Notes: generated from the letters alone by a model not told the origin. Positions 21,419-34,195 are shown, counted from the first letter of the stretch. The stretch is 64,000 bases of DNA from Parasponia andersonii (GCA_002914805.1 JXTB01000134.1:333318-397317); one strand, 5' to 3'. Program-made: numbers and translations.

Positions 21419-24400
21419 ATGGAGAGGCTGGAGACTTCTTCCCAGCAAGATAATCCTGGTCCAGCTGATGTTTCGGGTACAATTTTCTTGTAACTTGATT
21501 TGCATACTGTGATTATAGATAGTGATCAAATAAAATGATTTTTTTTATCCCAAATGATAAAGTATGAGAAACATGTGTTATGCATAGATTAAGGAATTAA
21601 TTCTTTTGTCAAGCTTTATGGTTGAACTTGAGAATTTAAGTATGTATTGTATGAGGAGGATCATGAGATTCTAGTATATTGCCTGAGGCATCTGGTTGTG
21701 TTTGAATAATTGTTTGTTTTTTCTATAAATATCTCTTATCCATAATAGACAAAATTCAACTGTTATAGTCTTGAATTTTAGTCATGAGTTTGTTATTTGA
21801 GAAAAAGTATATTATCATTTTTATACATATATTTTGATACTTTGTTCAGTTTATACCTTTTGTTTTGGTTATTATCAATATTGACACTTAGATTTAATAT
21901 TTGTTACAAATTTATACCCTGACACTAATTTAGAGCAGTTAATTTACCAAGATGATTTAATAAACTTATTCTTGGATCAGTTTTTATGTAGTTTATTTTC
22001 AATTTTTTAAACTGTAACTTAGTAAATTAACTGCTCTAAATTGGTGTTAGAGTATAAATTTGAAACAGATTTCAAATCTAAAGGTCAATATTGATAATAA
22101 CCAAAACAAAAAGTATAATTTGAATAAATATCAAAATATAAAAGTGATAATATTTCTATTTGAAAAAGTAAGTTTGAACCAGAAGTTCAGGATCTAAGTA
22201 TAGTTAAGTCAGAAGGTACACTAAGAGTTGAGAACGCCATTGTCTATGCACCGGTGTTCCAAAGAAAAGCATTTAAGATCAAGAATCCCACGTAGCTATG
22301 TGTACTCTTATATTTTTCTCAAATTACTTCAATCTTTTTTTCATTTTTTTTTTTTGGTCATTTAATTATCTATGTGCCTTTGATATTTTCTTACCATGTA
22401 CTTATATTTCTTGTCAGTAATAATTTATTTTGCTTCTTCTCCCACTGACATATGCATCTTTTATTTAATGATAACTCTTGGATGATATTTCTGGTTTTTA
22501 TGCTTCCAAGTATCACGATAGATATGTCCCTTATCAAGGCTTCTAGATTTTTATTGTATTTTCATATTGTTTTCTGCATTCCTTGCCGAATGTTGTACAG
22601 TTTTACTGTTAAAAGAAAATAATGTTGCAGGAATTTTATGTATATTGTTGAGCAAAAATTGTATGTATATTGTTGTATTCTAAGTTAATTCTACATGTTA
22701 CGTTTGTAGGATCAGTTGCCTGTCTGTATGATCTCTTATCTTCAGAAACAGAAAGCTGGAGATACCAAAATGATCAGCCAACTTCTTCTGGTAATTGTTC
22801 TACTTTTCTGGCATTCAAACTTTTTCTTTCCCTCGATTCATTGATCTTGATGGCTTAGCCATCACAAGTAGATGATACAAATAATCAAGAACAACAGTTG
22901 AGGTAGATGACGCTAAGTGATTTATTCTGACAGTGAATAAGTAATAAAAACTTATCCAACATTAGGTAAGGTTCGTGGGGTTAATTTGTGAATTTGACAG
23001 TAAGATGATTACCAGGTGAAAATAAAATAATATATGTAGCAAGTGAGATTACCAGCCAGATGTAATACCTTTCTCACAGCAAGTAACCTGTTCAGAAATA
23101 CTTGTTCAAAGAATGTATGGCTCTCTCCTTGAAGCCTCATTATCTCAAATGATGTGGGAATGCATGAATCTATATGTTTATCATTGTTATAATTGGAATG
23201 ATGCAATATTCATGAGTCTTTCTTAGCATGTAATTGATTTTCTCTTTCTTTTTTCTTTTTCTTGTGTGCATTTTTCTTTCGTCTTCAATTTGTAGCACAA
23301 GTCCCCATTTTTCTATTGACATCCTTTGTGTTTATGTCAATGTAAGATCAAAATAAATGGATAGTGGAGAACAATAAACCATTCATCTTTGTTTTACTTT
23401 TTTCTTCTTTAATTGTGGAATGCAACTTTATGCATATGTTTTATACTAATAATGATGTCTCCTTGCTCTTCTGAATGTCTCGTATGATAGGTTTATGTAA
23501 TTTTCTTGTTTTGTCTGAGTCATCCATTGAACAGGTACACAGGAAAGGCTGGAGAATTTCTTGCAACAATCTGGGAATCAACTTTGTGCAGATTGTGGGA
23601 CTCCAGATCCAAAATGGGTGTAAGTATCATATGTTGTGATATTTTGTTTCCCTTTTGATAACTTCGGAAAGCAAACTTTCTGAATTCTTTGAAAACTACT
23701 CTAGATTTATGTTTAAGCTTCTTACTTGGCAACATCGTTCTTATCTGTACTTCTTTAGTAGATCATTGATTTACAACAGTGGTTTTTTGCTCATGATTTC
23801 AATTTAACTGTTGCTTGAAGACAAGTATATTCTGCAATTTAGATGATCTATAAGTGAAATAGATTTATGTTTGAGAATGGCTGTAGAAATAAACAAAACT
23901 AATTTATTTGGATTAAAGCAAAAGCATTTGCATCGTGTTGAATTAAACAAGGTTAACAATATAATTTTTCACTCTTATGAATCACGAGATATTCTCAGAA
24001 TATGATGCCTCTATACAAAGGGATCAGAGTCAAGATATCTCAAACTTGTAATTCTTCTTCTTTTCAGCCATATGCCAAATACTCTATTTCACTGGGAAAC
24101 TCGTAAATTTGGCTCACGAGAATGGCTGGCATTAAGACCATTTTTGACAGAGCTTCAGTTTCTTTCCCCAGTCCCTTTATATATTTTCTTTTGGTTATTT
24201 TTCACATTGCACCCAACTATAGTATTTAACCCAATGTATGGCCAGTTAACTTGGGACATTTTTCGAGGATAAATAGAAGTATAATATTACAAACTTACTT
24301 AGTGGAACAGAAACAAAATGACTTGGTCTTTTTGCTGATATTTCCTTCCTGGAGTACTGTATGTCATTCTATTACTATCCAATTTAGCGGATAGTGTAAG

Positions 24401-27400
24401 AGAAGCACGATTAGTTGGCTTAGCTACAGAGAGAAACACACTCAATGCAGGGGGTACACCTTTTTGATGCCAAATAAGTAGCTTTTATTTCTTATACATT
24501 CCTCATTGCTACTTGGGTTTTTTTGATACTTTTCCTGTGAGTAATACTCTTTCTCCTCATAGATGTGCAATCGATCACAAATGTAATTTTAAATCCTGAA
24601 GTTCTTTTATGGAAACCTGGAATAAGATATCTTTTGCAGTGATGCAACCATTGATTCAGGACATTTGTCTTTGTAACCATTTCTTCAATATCCACTAAAC
24701 AAGATAACCTCACATTCTTACGTTTGTTTTTGATTGATGGCTTTCTCATGATGATGTTTTTTCCCCACTTTGGTTAGTCGCATTGAATTTTGACTTCATC
24801 TGGTTTGAATCAGATCTATAACTTATGGAGTACTCATTTGTATCAAGTGCTCTGGAGTACATCGAAGCCTTGGAGTTCATATATCAAAGGTATGACTCTA
24901 AATATGCTTGCCTTAGTCGTCTGAAAAAGAAATTATATAAGTGAAGCTAGACGATGGAATAGGCAAATTATCATTAGAAGGTCTTTTAGTGCACATCATC
25001 TCAACAGTTACATAAGAGGTGTCAAGAGTGGCCAGTTATACAAATATGAGTATAGAATCAAGTTCTAAACTTGTTAAGTGAAAAACATTAACTACCTATG
25101 ACACCTTGGATATTCATATTAATGTATTAATCTAGAGGGAAACAGTTTAGTGGATAATACCAAAAATAGTCCCTCTATTCAGCTTAAATACCATGTTACA
25201 TCCTCTGTAAAAAAAAAAGTTCCAAAAAGGATTCCTCTGTTTTTGAAAAGTGGAATGAAGAATCCATTTATCACCCTTTCTACTCGTAAAAAGCTGACTT
25301 GTTGCAGTTTTTTATTTTTTTTTATGTTTTTGTTTGTTTGTCTGTTGGAGTTATAGGGTCTATGTTTCTATGTTTTTAAGGGGACTGTAATGGTCGCTAA
25401 ACCAATGCATTCCTTTTTGATACCTTTTTACACATAGGGATACTTTCTGGATTTTTGAGAACAAAAGGTGTAACTTGGTATTTTAGGCTGAATAGAGCAG
25501 CATTTTTGGTTTATCCCAATACTTATCTAACTATTAGTGATTTTATCCCAATAGTTATCAAGCCATTTGGGTTGAATCTAGGGCCTTTAATTCACAACGA
25601 AATGTATTAAATCACTTTTGATCATTGATATATCAGTCTCTTGTAGCTATAATGATTTTCATAATTTAGAGGGGGTTACCACCCTAATGTGACCCAAAAT
25701 TTGTACCAGGTTCTATCGGTGAAGCTAGATGAATGGAACAATGAACAAGTTAATACTTTAGTAAACCTGGGAGGAAACACTGCAGTGAACACTATGTATG
25801 AAGCATGCATACCTGTAAATTTGAAAAAACCAAAACCAGATTCCTCCCCAGAGGAGCGCTCGGATTTTATCAGGTAATACTAATAGAATGCTTGTCATAA
25901 CCATATACGAGAAACATAAAGACATTGTAACAGAAATTTACTTCTTGGATACTCAGGAAAAAATACGAGCAGCGACAATTTTTGACATATGCTGATCACA
26001 TGTCATGCCCCTTTATACCTTCTCATAAGAGATCATCATCATCATCAAACAGTTCCCCAAGCATTAGTTATAAGAAGCAATATGAGAAACAGGCAACTAA
26101 ACATCGTATTGGGCATGCATTTCGTAATAGCTGGGGACGAAAAGATGCTGAACATAAGGCCGCTAAGAAGCTTGACTCATCGGTAATGACTCTTGTGTGA
26201 TTTAATGCTTCTCATATTTGGCTATTTAGCTCCTTCTTGGATGCATTTACTCTCCTTTGGGTAAGCTCGAAAAATTTATATCTGCTACTATTCATATTTT
26301 TTATTATTTAATGTTAGAAACAGGAAAAATGATCTATATATTTCAGCCATTTCTCGAAGTAGCTTAGGTTTATCTTGCTATTTAAATTTCCGTGTAAAAG
26401 TCTAAATGAGAAAATTCTGGCTTGTCTTGTTTGATGTCTTGAAACTCCAGTAAGTATCTTCTTTCAAAATGCATTAGAGATACTCCCCTCACATTGGACA
26501 TGGGTGCAACATATTTTCAAATTCAACTGCAACACATTCTTGGTCACAGAAAGTGTAAAAAAAGAAAACAGGAGATGTTTATAACAATCTTTAGTAAAAA
26601 GCGTTGCGCTTTCTGCATCCCACATGTTTATTTATTTTGTTTCTTTTTTTCTTTTTTAAAATTTTTTTGGCTAAAAACATCTCCTGTATTTTAGGACTTG
26701 CTATGTCGCCTGGTTTTGTCCTGTATGGTCTCAAAGGGAATTTATTGCAAAAAGGAAAAAAGATGCATAAGAAAATATTTGCACATGTGAACCAAAATAT
26801 TCTTTATAACGTATTTTGAAATGTCAGAGGCAAGAGGCATTGAAATTGTTGTTTAGTTTGGAATTTTGGTGTAATATGGCAATGGGATCTTATTGCTCAA
26901 GTGTCATTTATAGGCAGGTATGGTCGAATTTATTGGACTGATTAAGGTGAACGTGGTAAAAGGCACCAACCTAGCTATCCGAGATGTGATGACCAGTGAC
27001 CCTTATGTCATCCTTGCAATTGGTCACCAAGTGAGGCTCCTTCTCCTCAGTAACTCATATTGTAGAAGTAAAATGGTTCGACTTTGTTTTGCATAAAGTT
27101 TGTGTAATGATTGTTGCAGTCGGTGAAGACACGCGTCATAAAGAACAACCTTAATCCAGTCTGGAATGAAAGCCTTATGCTGTCAATTCCTGAACACATT
27201 CCTCCTCTAAAAGTGGTAAGTTTTACAATTATTAATCTCAAATTCCAGTAACCCATTTATTCGGATACAAAGAAAACCACACCCTCTATCTAATAAATAA
27301 CATGTTATGAAATGCTTGCAGTCTATGAATTCACTGGTAGAAATACCTAAAATTATTCTTATGCTCTCTTTGTTCACGTCATGACTATGGCCTCCTTGGA

Positions 27401-28563
27401 AAATGTAATTTGCAAAGAAAAGGGATGATAAAATTAGGCCCATTTTAGAAAAGAATTGCAAATTTACCCTGAGCTCAGTTTTTTTCTAGACCTGGTACCG
27501 CATTCTTTTTAGGGAAAAAAAAGCTATTTTTTAAAAAAATTCTAGAAAAGTACTTTTTTTTAAAATAGTAATTAGTAATCGGTAACCAATTTTCGAATAC
27601 TAGTAACTACTAACTAAATGTATTTATAACTGGTATATAATTGATAGCTGATAATCAGTTTTCAAACACTGGTAATTAGTAACTATTTTTAAAAATAGTA
27701 TTTTTCTAAAATAAATTTAAAAAGTGGTTATTTTTTTAAAAACAATGGTACGGGAATTAAAAAAAAATGACCTACTTTATTTTTGTAATTTTTATTTTTT
27801 TTTGTCGGTAAAAGGGTTAGAAAGCCAAAAGGGATCTTTGATTTTGGATAAGTTATTTTCTTTTCTCTCACTTTGAAATTGTATTATTTCAATTGCTTAA
27901 AAGTTGAAACAGAGAATTCTTGGATTTGAACATTTCCTCATGGCTAAGAATATGAAGGTAAAAAAACCGACGGGAAACTCAAATACCTTTATCAAGATAT
28001 AGTCATTCTGATGAGAAAAGCAATATCCGCTTTCATTAATTACACTTTGTTTTCTGGTGTTTAGTTTAGTTTTTGTGTCTTCTTATTATATTGAACTTCA
28101 ATAAAAGTTTTGTTTGCTATCGAAAAAGATGAGAAAGGTAATAGTCAATCTCACAAGAACATGTCATAATCCACTGTTGTAAGAACATGAAAATGATCTT
28201 CTGGTCTACTTGCATCTCTTTTAAGTATAAAAATTACTCAAGTTATGGCCTGGACACCTAATTCTGGATGGTTAAATGCAGCTAGTGTACGACAAGGATA
28301 AATTCAAGACCGATGATTTCATGGGTGAGGCTGAGATTGACATTCAACCTCTGGTTGCTGCTGCTAAAGCCTATGAGGACTCGACTATCAACGAGTCAAT
28401 GCAGCTTGGGAAATGGATAGCTAGCAAAGACAACACCCTTGTTAAAGACGGCATCATATACTTAACAGATGGCAAAGTAAAGCAAGAAATCAGTCTCCGG
28501 CTGCAGAATGTTGAGAGGGGAGTACTTGAGATTGAGCTTGAGTGTGTTCCTCTTACTCAATAA
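21419..28563 (+). CDS. AGD11: ARF GTPase-activating protein with C2 domain (AGD11-like)
   Basis: Nine coding exons: 21419-21476, 22710-22790, 23535-23619, 24814-24889, 25710-25873, 25957-26182, 26914-27030, 27120-27215, 28282-28563, giving 394 residues. All introns are GT-AG and the phases join cleanly. The ArfGAP domain (about residues 47-165) has the zinc finger CADC-x16-CIKC and the arginine-finger motif GVHRSLG, followed by LGGNTAVN. A serine-rich linker (SSSSSNSSPS) and AFRNSWGRKDAEHKAAKK follow. The C2 domain occupies about 230-394 (GLIKVNVVKGTNLAIRDVMT, SDPYVIL, NNLNPVWNESL, VYDKDKFKTDDFMGEAEIDI) and the end is LECVPLTQ. The protein activates GTP hydrolysis on ARF GTPases, and the C2 domain binds phospholipid with calcium. 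Domain order and length match Arabidopsis AGD11 closely. Intron 1 carries a MITE and intron 8 a foldback element. Confidence 0.95.
21795..22166. mobile_element. Foldback MITE copy 2 (same family as 1201-1538) in AGD11 intron 1
   Basis: The element runs about 21804-22157 (354 bp). It has a 9-bp target duplication with one mismatch (ATTTGAGAA / ATTTGAAAA at 21795-21803 and 22158-22166). Both termini carry the (A)TATTATCA..TTTTTATA motif in inverted orientation. Internal phrases shared with copy 1 include 'tagagcagttaatttaccaa' versus 'agagtagttaatttgctaag', and 'cagtttttatgtagtttatt'-like sequence. No coding capacity. Confidence 0.83.
27487..27765. mobile_element. Foldback (MITE-like) element in AGD11 intron 8
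   Basis: Left arm 'ggtaccgcattctttttagg...tctagaaaagtac...aaaatagtaattagtaa' is mirrored by the right arm. Read in reverse complement, the right arm gives 'cgtaccattgtttttaaaaa...tttagaaaaatac...aaaatagttactaatta'. A spacer of about 100 bp separates the arms. The boundaries are approximate and no target duplication was identified. Confidence 0.5.
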
Positions 28564-29284
28564 TCATGACTAGCAGTGACTCAATTTTCAATCCAACAGT
28601 ATCCTATGAGTTTCTATACACATCTGAAAGTGAGTCAATATATAGGCAGTCACACGTTGACAACTGCTTCAATAAAGCATGATATATGACTTAATTTTTT
28701 GTATGATTGTGCTTATCTTGTTATTCCTTACCACCCCTTTATTGGTAGTAAGCATTTTCAACAATGCCTTGATATTATTCTTCGGGTGTGGGAAGAAAGT
28801 AAAGGATCAGGTAGAAGAAGACAAACTTTCTATTCCGAATTTATGCTAAAAGCTCTGGAAAATTGAGTGTAAGTATGTGAGACAATTTAAGGTGACTGTG
28901 AAAACCTATTGAAGGACAGAGAATCCATTTACCCAAAAAGATAAATAATTGTAAAAGGACTAATGAGAAACCTTTTAACACGTTTAAAGATCAGTAAATC
29001 ATTTAAAAGTCAAGGACTAAACAGTCAACCTCTTCATACATAGAAGACAAATCAAACCATATAATTAACACTTTTTAATATCTTACAGCTAAATAATGGC
29101 CCTACGAAATAAAATTAAACGTACAAGACGAGCAAGAAGTCGGTTCCATGTCCACCGATTTATGTGATATGATCGAAATGACATCCCCCACTAGGACTTT
29201 TCCTTTCGGCGTTTCAATAACAAGGCTCTATAACACACAATAAAGTGTATTTTGATATGGAAAACTTATTTTCTCTCTACCTAC
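28564..29284 (+). other. AGD11 3' flank and intergenic
   Basis: The first few hundred bases are the probable AGD11 3' untranslated region. Nothing coding follows. Confidence 0.45.
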
Positions 29285-29695
29285 CAACAGTGACGTGGAG
29301 CCAGCAAATTTTTTTAGGGGGGTTATACACTAATTTTTTTTCTTTTTTTTTTTTGCTGATTTTGAAATACATTATTTAATATAGACTAATATAAAATTAA
29401 ATAAATATATTTAAAATGAAGCCAAAGAAAAATTATCCAAAATATGGGTAAAATTTAGTATTTCAAAATAAGATAAGTAAAATTCATAAATTTAAAAAAT
29501 AATTAGTTAGTCATATTAAGAGTATTATTGAAATTTTTTTATAAAATGAGGGAAAAAAATTAGAATTATAAAAATTCAGGAAGGAAGGACAAATAAAGAA
29601 TAAAACTCAAATTTTAGATAAAACTAATATTAAAAGTATAATTAAGAAAAAAAAAAGAGGGGAGGGGGGCACTGCCCTCCCTAGCCTGTAGAGGC
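29285..29695. mobile_element. Possible transposable element with GC-rich ends
   Basis: 'gtgacgtggagccagc' followed by a T run and 'aggggggtt' starts an AT-rich body. It ends with 'gaggggaggggggcactgcc' and 'tccctagcctgtagaggc'. This resembles plant repeats whose ends read GTGGCGGAGCCAG...GGGGGCAC / GCCCCCCTNGCTCCGCCAC in inverted orientation. The ends here are decayed and no target duplication was found. Confidence 0.38.
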
Positions 29696-31822
29696 TTCCT
29701 TATTACCCACTAAGTTACTCTCCTCCCTCTCCAACAAAAGAAAACTTTCTCAGGGACTCAAAGACCACTCTCTTTCTTCGACCTTCCCTCCTCCTCGCTT
29801 TCCTCTTTATTCTCTTCTCCTTGATCTCTTCTTAGGGATTAGCGGTTTTGTTTTTTTTTTTTAATTATTTTTTTAATTTTTTTAATAAGTCCAGATATTA
29901 GATCTGAATGTAAAACTATAGATTTTGTCTGATTAGATCTGATTAGACAATTGAGTTGTTTTTTTTTCTTCAATTGGGGTAGATCTCTGAATGTGTAGGC
30001 ATCTTATAGACTTAGTCTCCCCCACCTAAAACGCAATTCAGGAGGAGGTAATGGCAATTGATGTTGCTGGCTCTTGTTTTTTTTTAAAAAAAAAAAAATA
30101 AGCTTAACTAATCACTTCTACTTATTACAAATTAAAAAAAAAATACTTAATACTACTCAATACTCGTCTACCTTATTAGGGATAATAAGTTTTCATACTA
30201 ATCCCAATGTGACTCAAACCTAAACCTAAGACTAAGGTCCTAAGTAGTAAGTTCGTCATGACTCTTGTTATCCTCAATAATAACCTACAAATCTTGTTTC
30301 TAGTGTGTTTGTGATCCATTTTTCGTCACATCTCTTTAAAAAATATTTTTGTGTTGTAATGTATATTATAATTGAAATTTTTTGCTTTCAGTAATGATAT
30401 TCCTAAAAAAGAAAAAAAAATTTACAACGATGGTAATGAAGTCATATAAATTTGTTCGGAACGATGGTAATGCCATTTATGAAAAGGATATGAATTTGTC
30501 TGCTCAAAAGTTGAATAATATTTACAACAGCTGGCCAAAACAGAGCGAAGATGCACTGTCTCAATAATGGCATCTTTTTGCCTGGTTTCACCAAATAATC
30601 GAGTAAAAATAATTAAAATTAAAAACAGCAATGGAATCCAATGAACAATATAGCACACAGCACAAAACATGAACGTTATTCCAAAAGAAAAGAACTCTAC
30701 GAAAGTGTTACAAAACAAGTAGAAGTGACCGGGATATAAGGTTTACAACTAGAGTGACTATTTTCATTTCTCTTTCTTCGATTTTTATTATACGAGTATA
30801 AGTATATATTCAAGGCATAGGACAAGGTCCCGTTTTGAGATTCAAAATACAAGACCAGTCCTTTTATATGTTTTCGACAATTCAAAATACATTCTCCGAT
30901 TTAAATTGGGAAAAATTATTTTGAATTGACAAAAATATATAACGGGACATGTCCTATATATATTATATATACATATATGCATTCAATATTATCGAAAGAA
31001 TACTACTACACATTGACAAATTATTAAGAAAAAGAAACTTGATATGACATTGTATGATTGCTCGGTATTTAACTCATAACTATAAAGCCAATATCATTCC
31101 AGTCATAAATTTAGAGAAAAGTGTCATCATGTTTAGCATTTTCCATATCAAAATGAGTATTAACAGATTGAGAACAGCCACTCTAATTCCATACCAGTTT
31201 TACGTATAAAGAACATCAATTTTCCACCGCTATAACAACAAGACTATTGTCTAGCAAAAAATAAAACAAAAAACGACAGCAAAACAAGCTATGAACAGAA
31301 AAGAAAGACTAAGAAGTACATAGAGAGATCAGCTGGTAGCAATACTTCAACAACAAGATAGTATCATTTCACACTCTAAAGAACTTAATGGCTTAAACAT
31401 ACTAATTCCAATACAGAAATTTCTAAATTTGGCTCCAATTCCAAACCTCTTTACAGAAACATTGCTAAGAAAACTCAAATATTCACATTTCTACATAATG
31501 TGCAGCAAGAAAATTAGAAAATTTTCACCAAAGTGATCCAAATATAGCTTTAACGATACTATAAGAGAGAGGGGGGGAAAAAAAAAATTCCTTTCATTTC
31601 GTTGTTTATAACATTGCAAATCTTTTAAAGTGACTACAAAACTAAAATATTTACACCACATGGGGCAAAAGTGATACACTCCTAAAGTGAAGATTATTAG
31701 AAAGACTCAAATTTGGCATTTTCAATAACCAACTATTATCAAAATGCAATCTAAACACGAGACCTTAAAAAGAAGAGATATTTAGGCAATATACCCAGAT
31801 GACCATGTACTCCAAAAAGAGC
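29696..31822. other. Intergenic, AT-rich
   Basis: The start (29720-30040) is pyrimidine-rich and resembles a plant 5' leader, but no following reading frame supports a gene. The rest is AT-rich with homopolymer runs. Immediately downstream (minus-strand sense) of the glutaredoxin-like gene it probably contains that gene's 3' untranslated region. Confidence 0.4.
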
Positions 31823-32527
31823 TCAAGAACAGCAATCAGGGCAGCGAATTAAACCGTTCTCATTACACTCCAAGCATCTATTAAGCAACCCTTGGTCTTC
31901 ATCAAACACTTTCCTACTCCCACTGCAATTCCCGCAAGGCACAAACCTCACATCTCCACAACTCTCGCACACAAACCCGGCTTCTCGAACCCGAAAACCT
32001 TTGAGGATTTTGGCCAATTCGCCGGTTTCGAACATCTGTTTGATCACTTCAGCACCACCAATGTACTTCCCTCTTATGAAAACCTGAGGCAAACTCGCAT
32101 TCTTCTCACCCAAAACACTCTCCAACTCTTTTCTGTACGCCGAGTCCATCGATATGTCTCGCTCGTCGATCCACAGACGAAAGCCTCTGAAGATCATCTG
32201 AACCGCATAACAGTCCTCGAACGTCCTTCGAATTCCTCTTAGGCTAGTCAAGTACACCACTATCCGGTCCTCTGTTCCCGGTAAACGACAGTCAGGGATT
32301 GTCGTTTTGGTGGGTTTAGGCTTAATTGTCGTTCTGGCTGTCTCGAAGATGGTTTTGAGCTTCTTGACCGAGCTGTAGAGTTTCTTGAAGGAGCTGGCGC
32401 GGTTGAGAGAAGGCTTGTGGGTTGATGTTGGGTCCTTGGATGCTGAATACATCATGGTAAGAGAACGGTTGAAGAAAGAGGAACCGGAATTTTCCGCGAT
32501 TTCGAGAATTTTCCCGGAATCTGCCAT
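31823..32527 (-). CDS. Glutaredoxin-like protein with C-terminal CxxC zinc-finger tail
   Basis: Single-exon gene, 234 residues. The N-terminal third is low-complexity and basic (SSFKKLYSSVKKLKTIFE). The glutaredoxin fold begins DRIVVYLTSLRGIRRTFEDC, then YAVQMIFRGFRLWIDERDIS, a substrate-binding segment LPQVFIRGKYIGGAEVIKQM and ELAKILKGF. The usual CxxC active site is replaced by SLRG-type residues, which is normal for this plant clade (At5g39865/At3g28850-like). It is therefore unlikely to be a standard dithiol oxidoreductase. The C-terminus has four CxxC pairs (CESC, CGNC, CLEC, CPDC), suggesting a DnaJ-type zinc-binding module. The start codon is at 32525-32527. A TA microsatellite lies about 160 bp upstream. 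Role in the cell is not known from the sequence. Confidence 0.93.
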   Translation of the reverse strand: MADSGKILEIAENSGSSFFNRSLTMMYSASKDPTSTHKPSLNRASSFKKLYSSVKKLKTIFETARTTIKPKPTKTTIPDCRLPGTEDRIVVYLTSLRGIRRTFEDCYAVQMIFRGFRLWIDERDISMDSAYRKELESVLGEKNASLPQVFIRGKYIGGAEVIKQMFETGELAKILKGFRVREAGFVCESCGDVRFVPCGNCSGSRKVFDEDQGLLNRCLECNENGLIRCPDCCS

Positions 32528-32683
32528 CGACCCAGATGGGAAAAAAGCACGGAGGATTCAAATCCTGAAGATTCGAGACGATCAAGACTTGATGGATTGG
32601 TTTGCTTGTTTGGAGAAATGGATATGGATGTGGGGAGGCTTTAGTTTTAAAGCCCAAGGACCACGTTGATGCCTGCGTGTGTG

Positions 32684-32716
32684 TATATATATATCTATAT
32701 ATATATATATATATAT
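32684..32716. repeat. (TA)n microsatellite upstream of the glutaredoxin-like gene
   Basis: Interrupted TA run in the region that would be the promoter of the minus-strand gene. It is likely length-variable. Confidence 0.8.
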
Positions 32717-33540
32717 GAACAAGTGTGCATTTCTTTTGTGCTTTGTGGAAGTGTTTGAGAGTCTCCGATGAGAAATGAGAGTTAGCTACCTGGTGAGGTC
32801 AGAAACAAACACCACGGTCTCCCTTTGAATCCGCAACGCGGTTTTCCAATTTGACTCTATTCTTTTTTTTTTTTTTCTCATTCTTTTGTTGGTTTCTATG
32901 ATACATACCGCATGTTAGAAAAATAAATACGCGTGTCATAGAATATAATATTAAGTTAACCGTCTCGTTTAGCCGTTTATATAATATTATATTATATAAT
33001 ATTGGTCTAGATTTTGTGAGTGTGGAAGAAGGGATGAGTTCTAGTCTATGCTAAGCTCGTTTATATATAAATTTTATAACAAAAATTGGAAACAAACAAA
33101 AACAAAGCTCTTAGAGAGGAAGTTGAGACGTTTAATAAGTTTTTTTTTGGCAGATTTTACAAGTTGCTCTGTAATTATTATTTCGAGTAAAAATTAAAAT
33201 ATATAGTAATTATTATTTTTCAAAATTGATTTTGGCCAAAATACAAAAGTGTAACTACCATTTTAAACAAAATTTAAAATATATTATAATGATTATTTTT
33301 CAAAATTGATTCTAGCCAAAATACAAATTGCCTACACTTAGATACTACTTTTAAAGTGTACAACAATTTTGTAAATTTAATTCATCAAACATCTAGGTCT
33401 TTTTTCTTGTAATTACTTCTTACCCGTGATTCCTACACATAGTGTGCATATGACACCCACAGTGGCTACATTTTAGGGAAATTTTGTGTATACTTAGAAG
33501 TATTTTTGTCCAAGGTCATTAGTTAAGTTTGTGGCCAAGT
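32717..33540. other. Promoter-side intergenic DNA between glutaredoxin-like gene and retrotransposon
   Basis: AT-rich. A tandem near-duplicate of about 80-bp period lies at about 33190-33328 ('tttttcaaaattgattttgg' / 'tttttcaaaattgattctag'). A palindromic 'tataatattatattatataat' tract lies near 32980-33000. No gene recognised. Confidence 0.45.
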
Positions 33541-34195
33541 TGTCACAACCCTAGACTCAAACTAGACAATCGTGTAGCATTTAGCACAGTCCGTCGCACT
33601 AAGTCAGCCTACTAATAAACAAGAAATGGACTTAGAGTAAGCTATTGAGACAAAGTGGTAAGGATGAGAGAGTTTATATGAATGAAATCTTTGTATTACT
33701 TTTAGAATGCTTAAAACTCTCACAAATAGGACTTATGTACAAATGAACTCAAGGGGTCCTTTATATAGGCAAAGCCTAAACCAACCAAGGGTTAGGATCG
33801 TGCCAAGTGGCATGATCTTACAAAGGGTCTAGATTATTCTCAACTAAATTTATAATATCTACAAAGATATTTACATAGAGAATTCTAGAACAAAACATGG
33901 TCTAGATCCTTCTAAGAGGTTCACCCACCATCTTAGCTCTTCTAAGTCATTCTAGGAGCTTCTAGGACCATCTAACCCATCTAGCACCATCCGTCTTGTC
34001 TAGAGCGTTTTAAGACTTAGTAGCACCAACTAGAGTCTTCTACTATGGCCAAGACCTCTCTTGATCACTCTAGAAGTATCCATCACGTTCTAGGATTTTC
34101 CTCAATCTTTTTGGGTGAACAGTATATATAAAGGATCTTAGAGCCATCAGTAACAACATTTGGATTTTTAGGAGCCAAATGAGCGGGGCGTAACA
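33541..34195 (-). repeat. LTR of Ty3 chromovirus (3' LTR in element sense)
   Basis: 655 bp, starting TGTCACAACC and ending GGCGTAACA. It pairs with 38899-39553, also 655 bp. An alignment by eye gives about 58 differences (about 9 %). The inner flank 34196-34211, read on the minus strand, is the purine-rich 'ttggggaggg' polypurine tract. The left flank ends AAGT. Confidence 0.95.

Noticed and set aside
28276..28563. Separate 95-residue gene starting with Met at 28276
   Set aside because: The sequence from 28282 is the last C2-domain exon of AGD11, in phase with exon 8; the ATG at 28276 lies in the intron acceptor.
30382..30718. Open frames of 61 and 98 residues on opposite strands
   Set aside because: Overlapping each other in antisense, no start context or family match, in AT-rich intergenic DNA.
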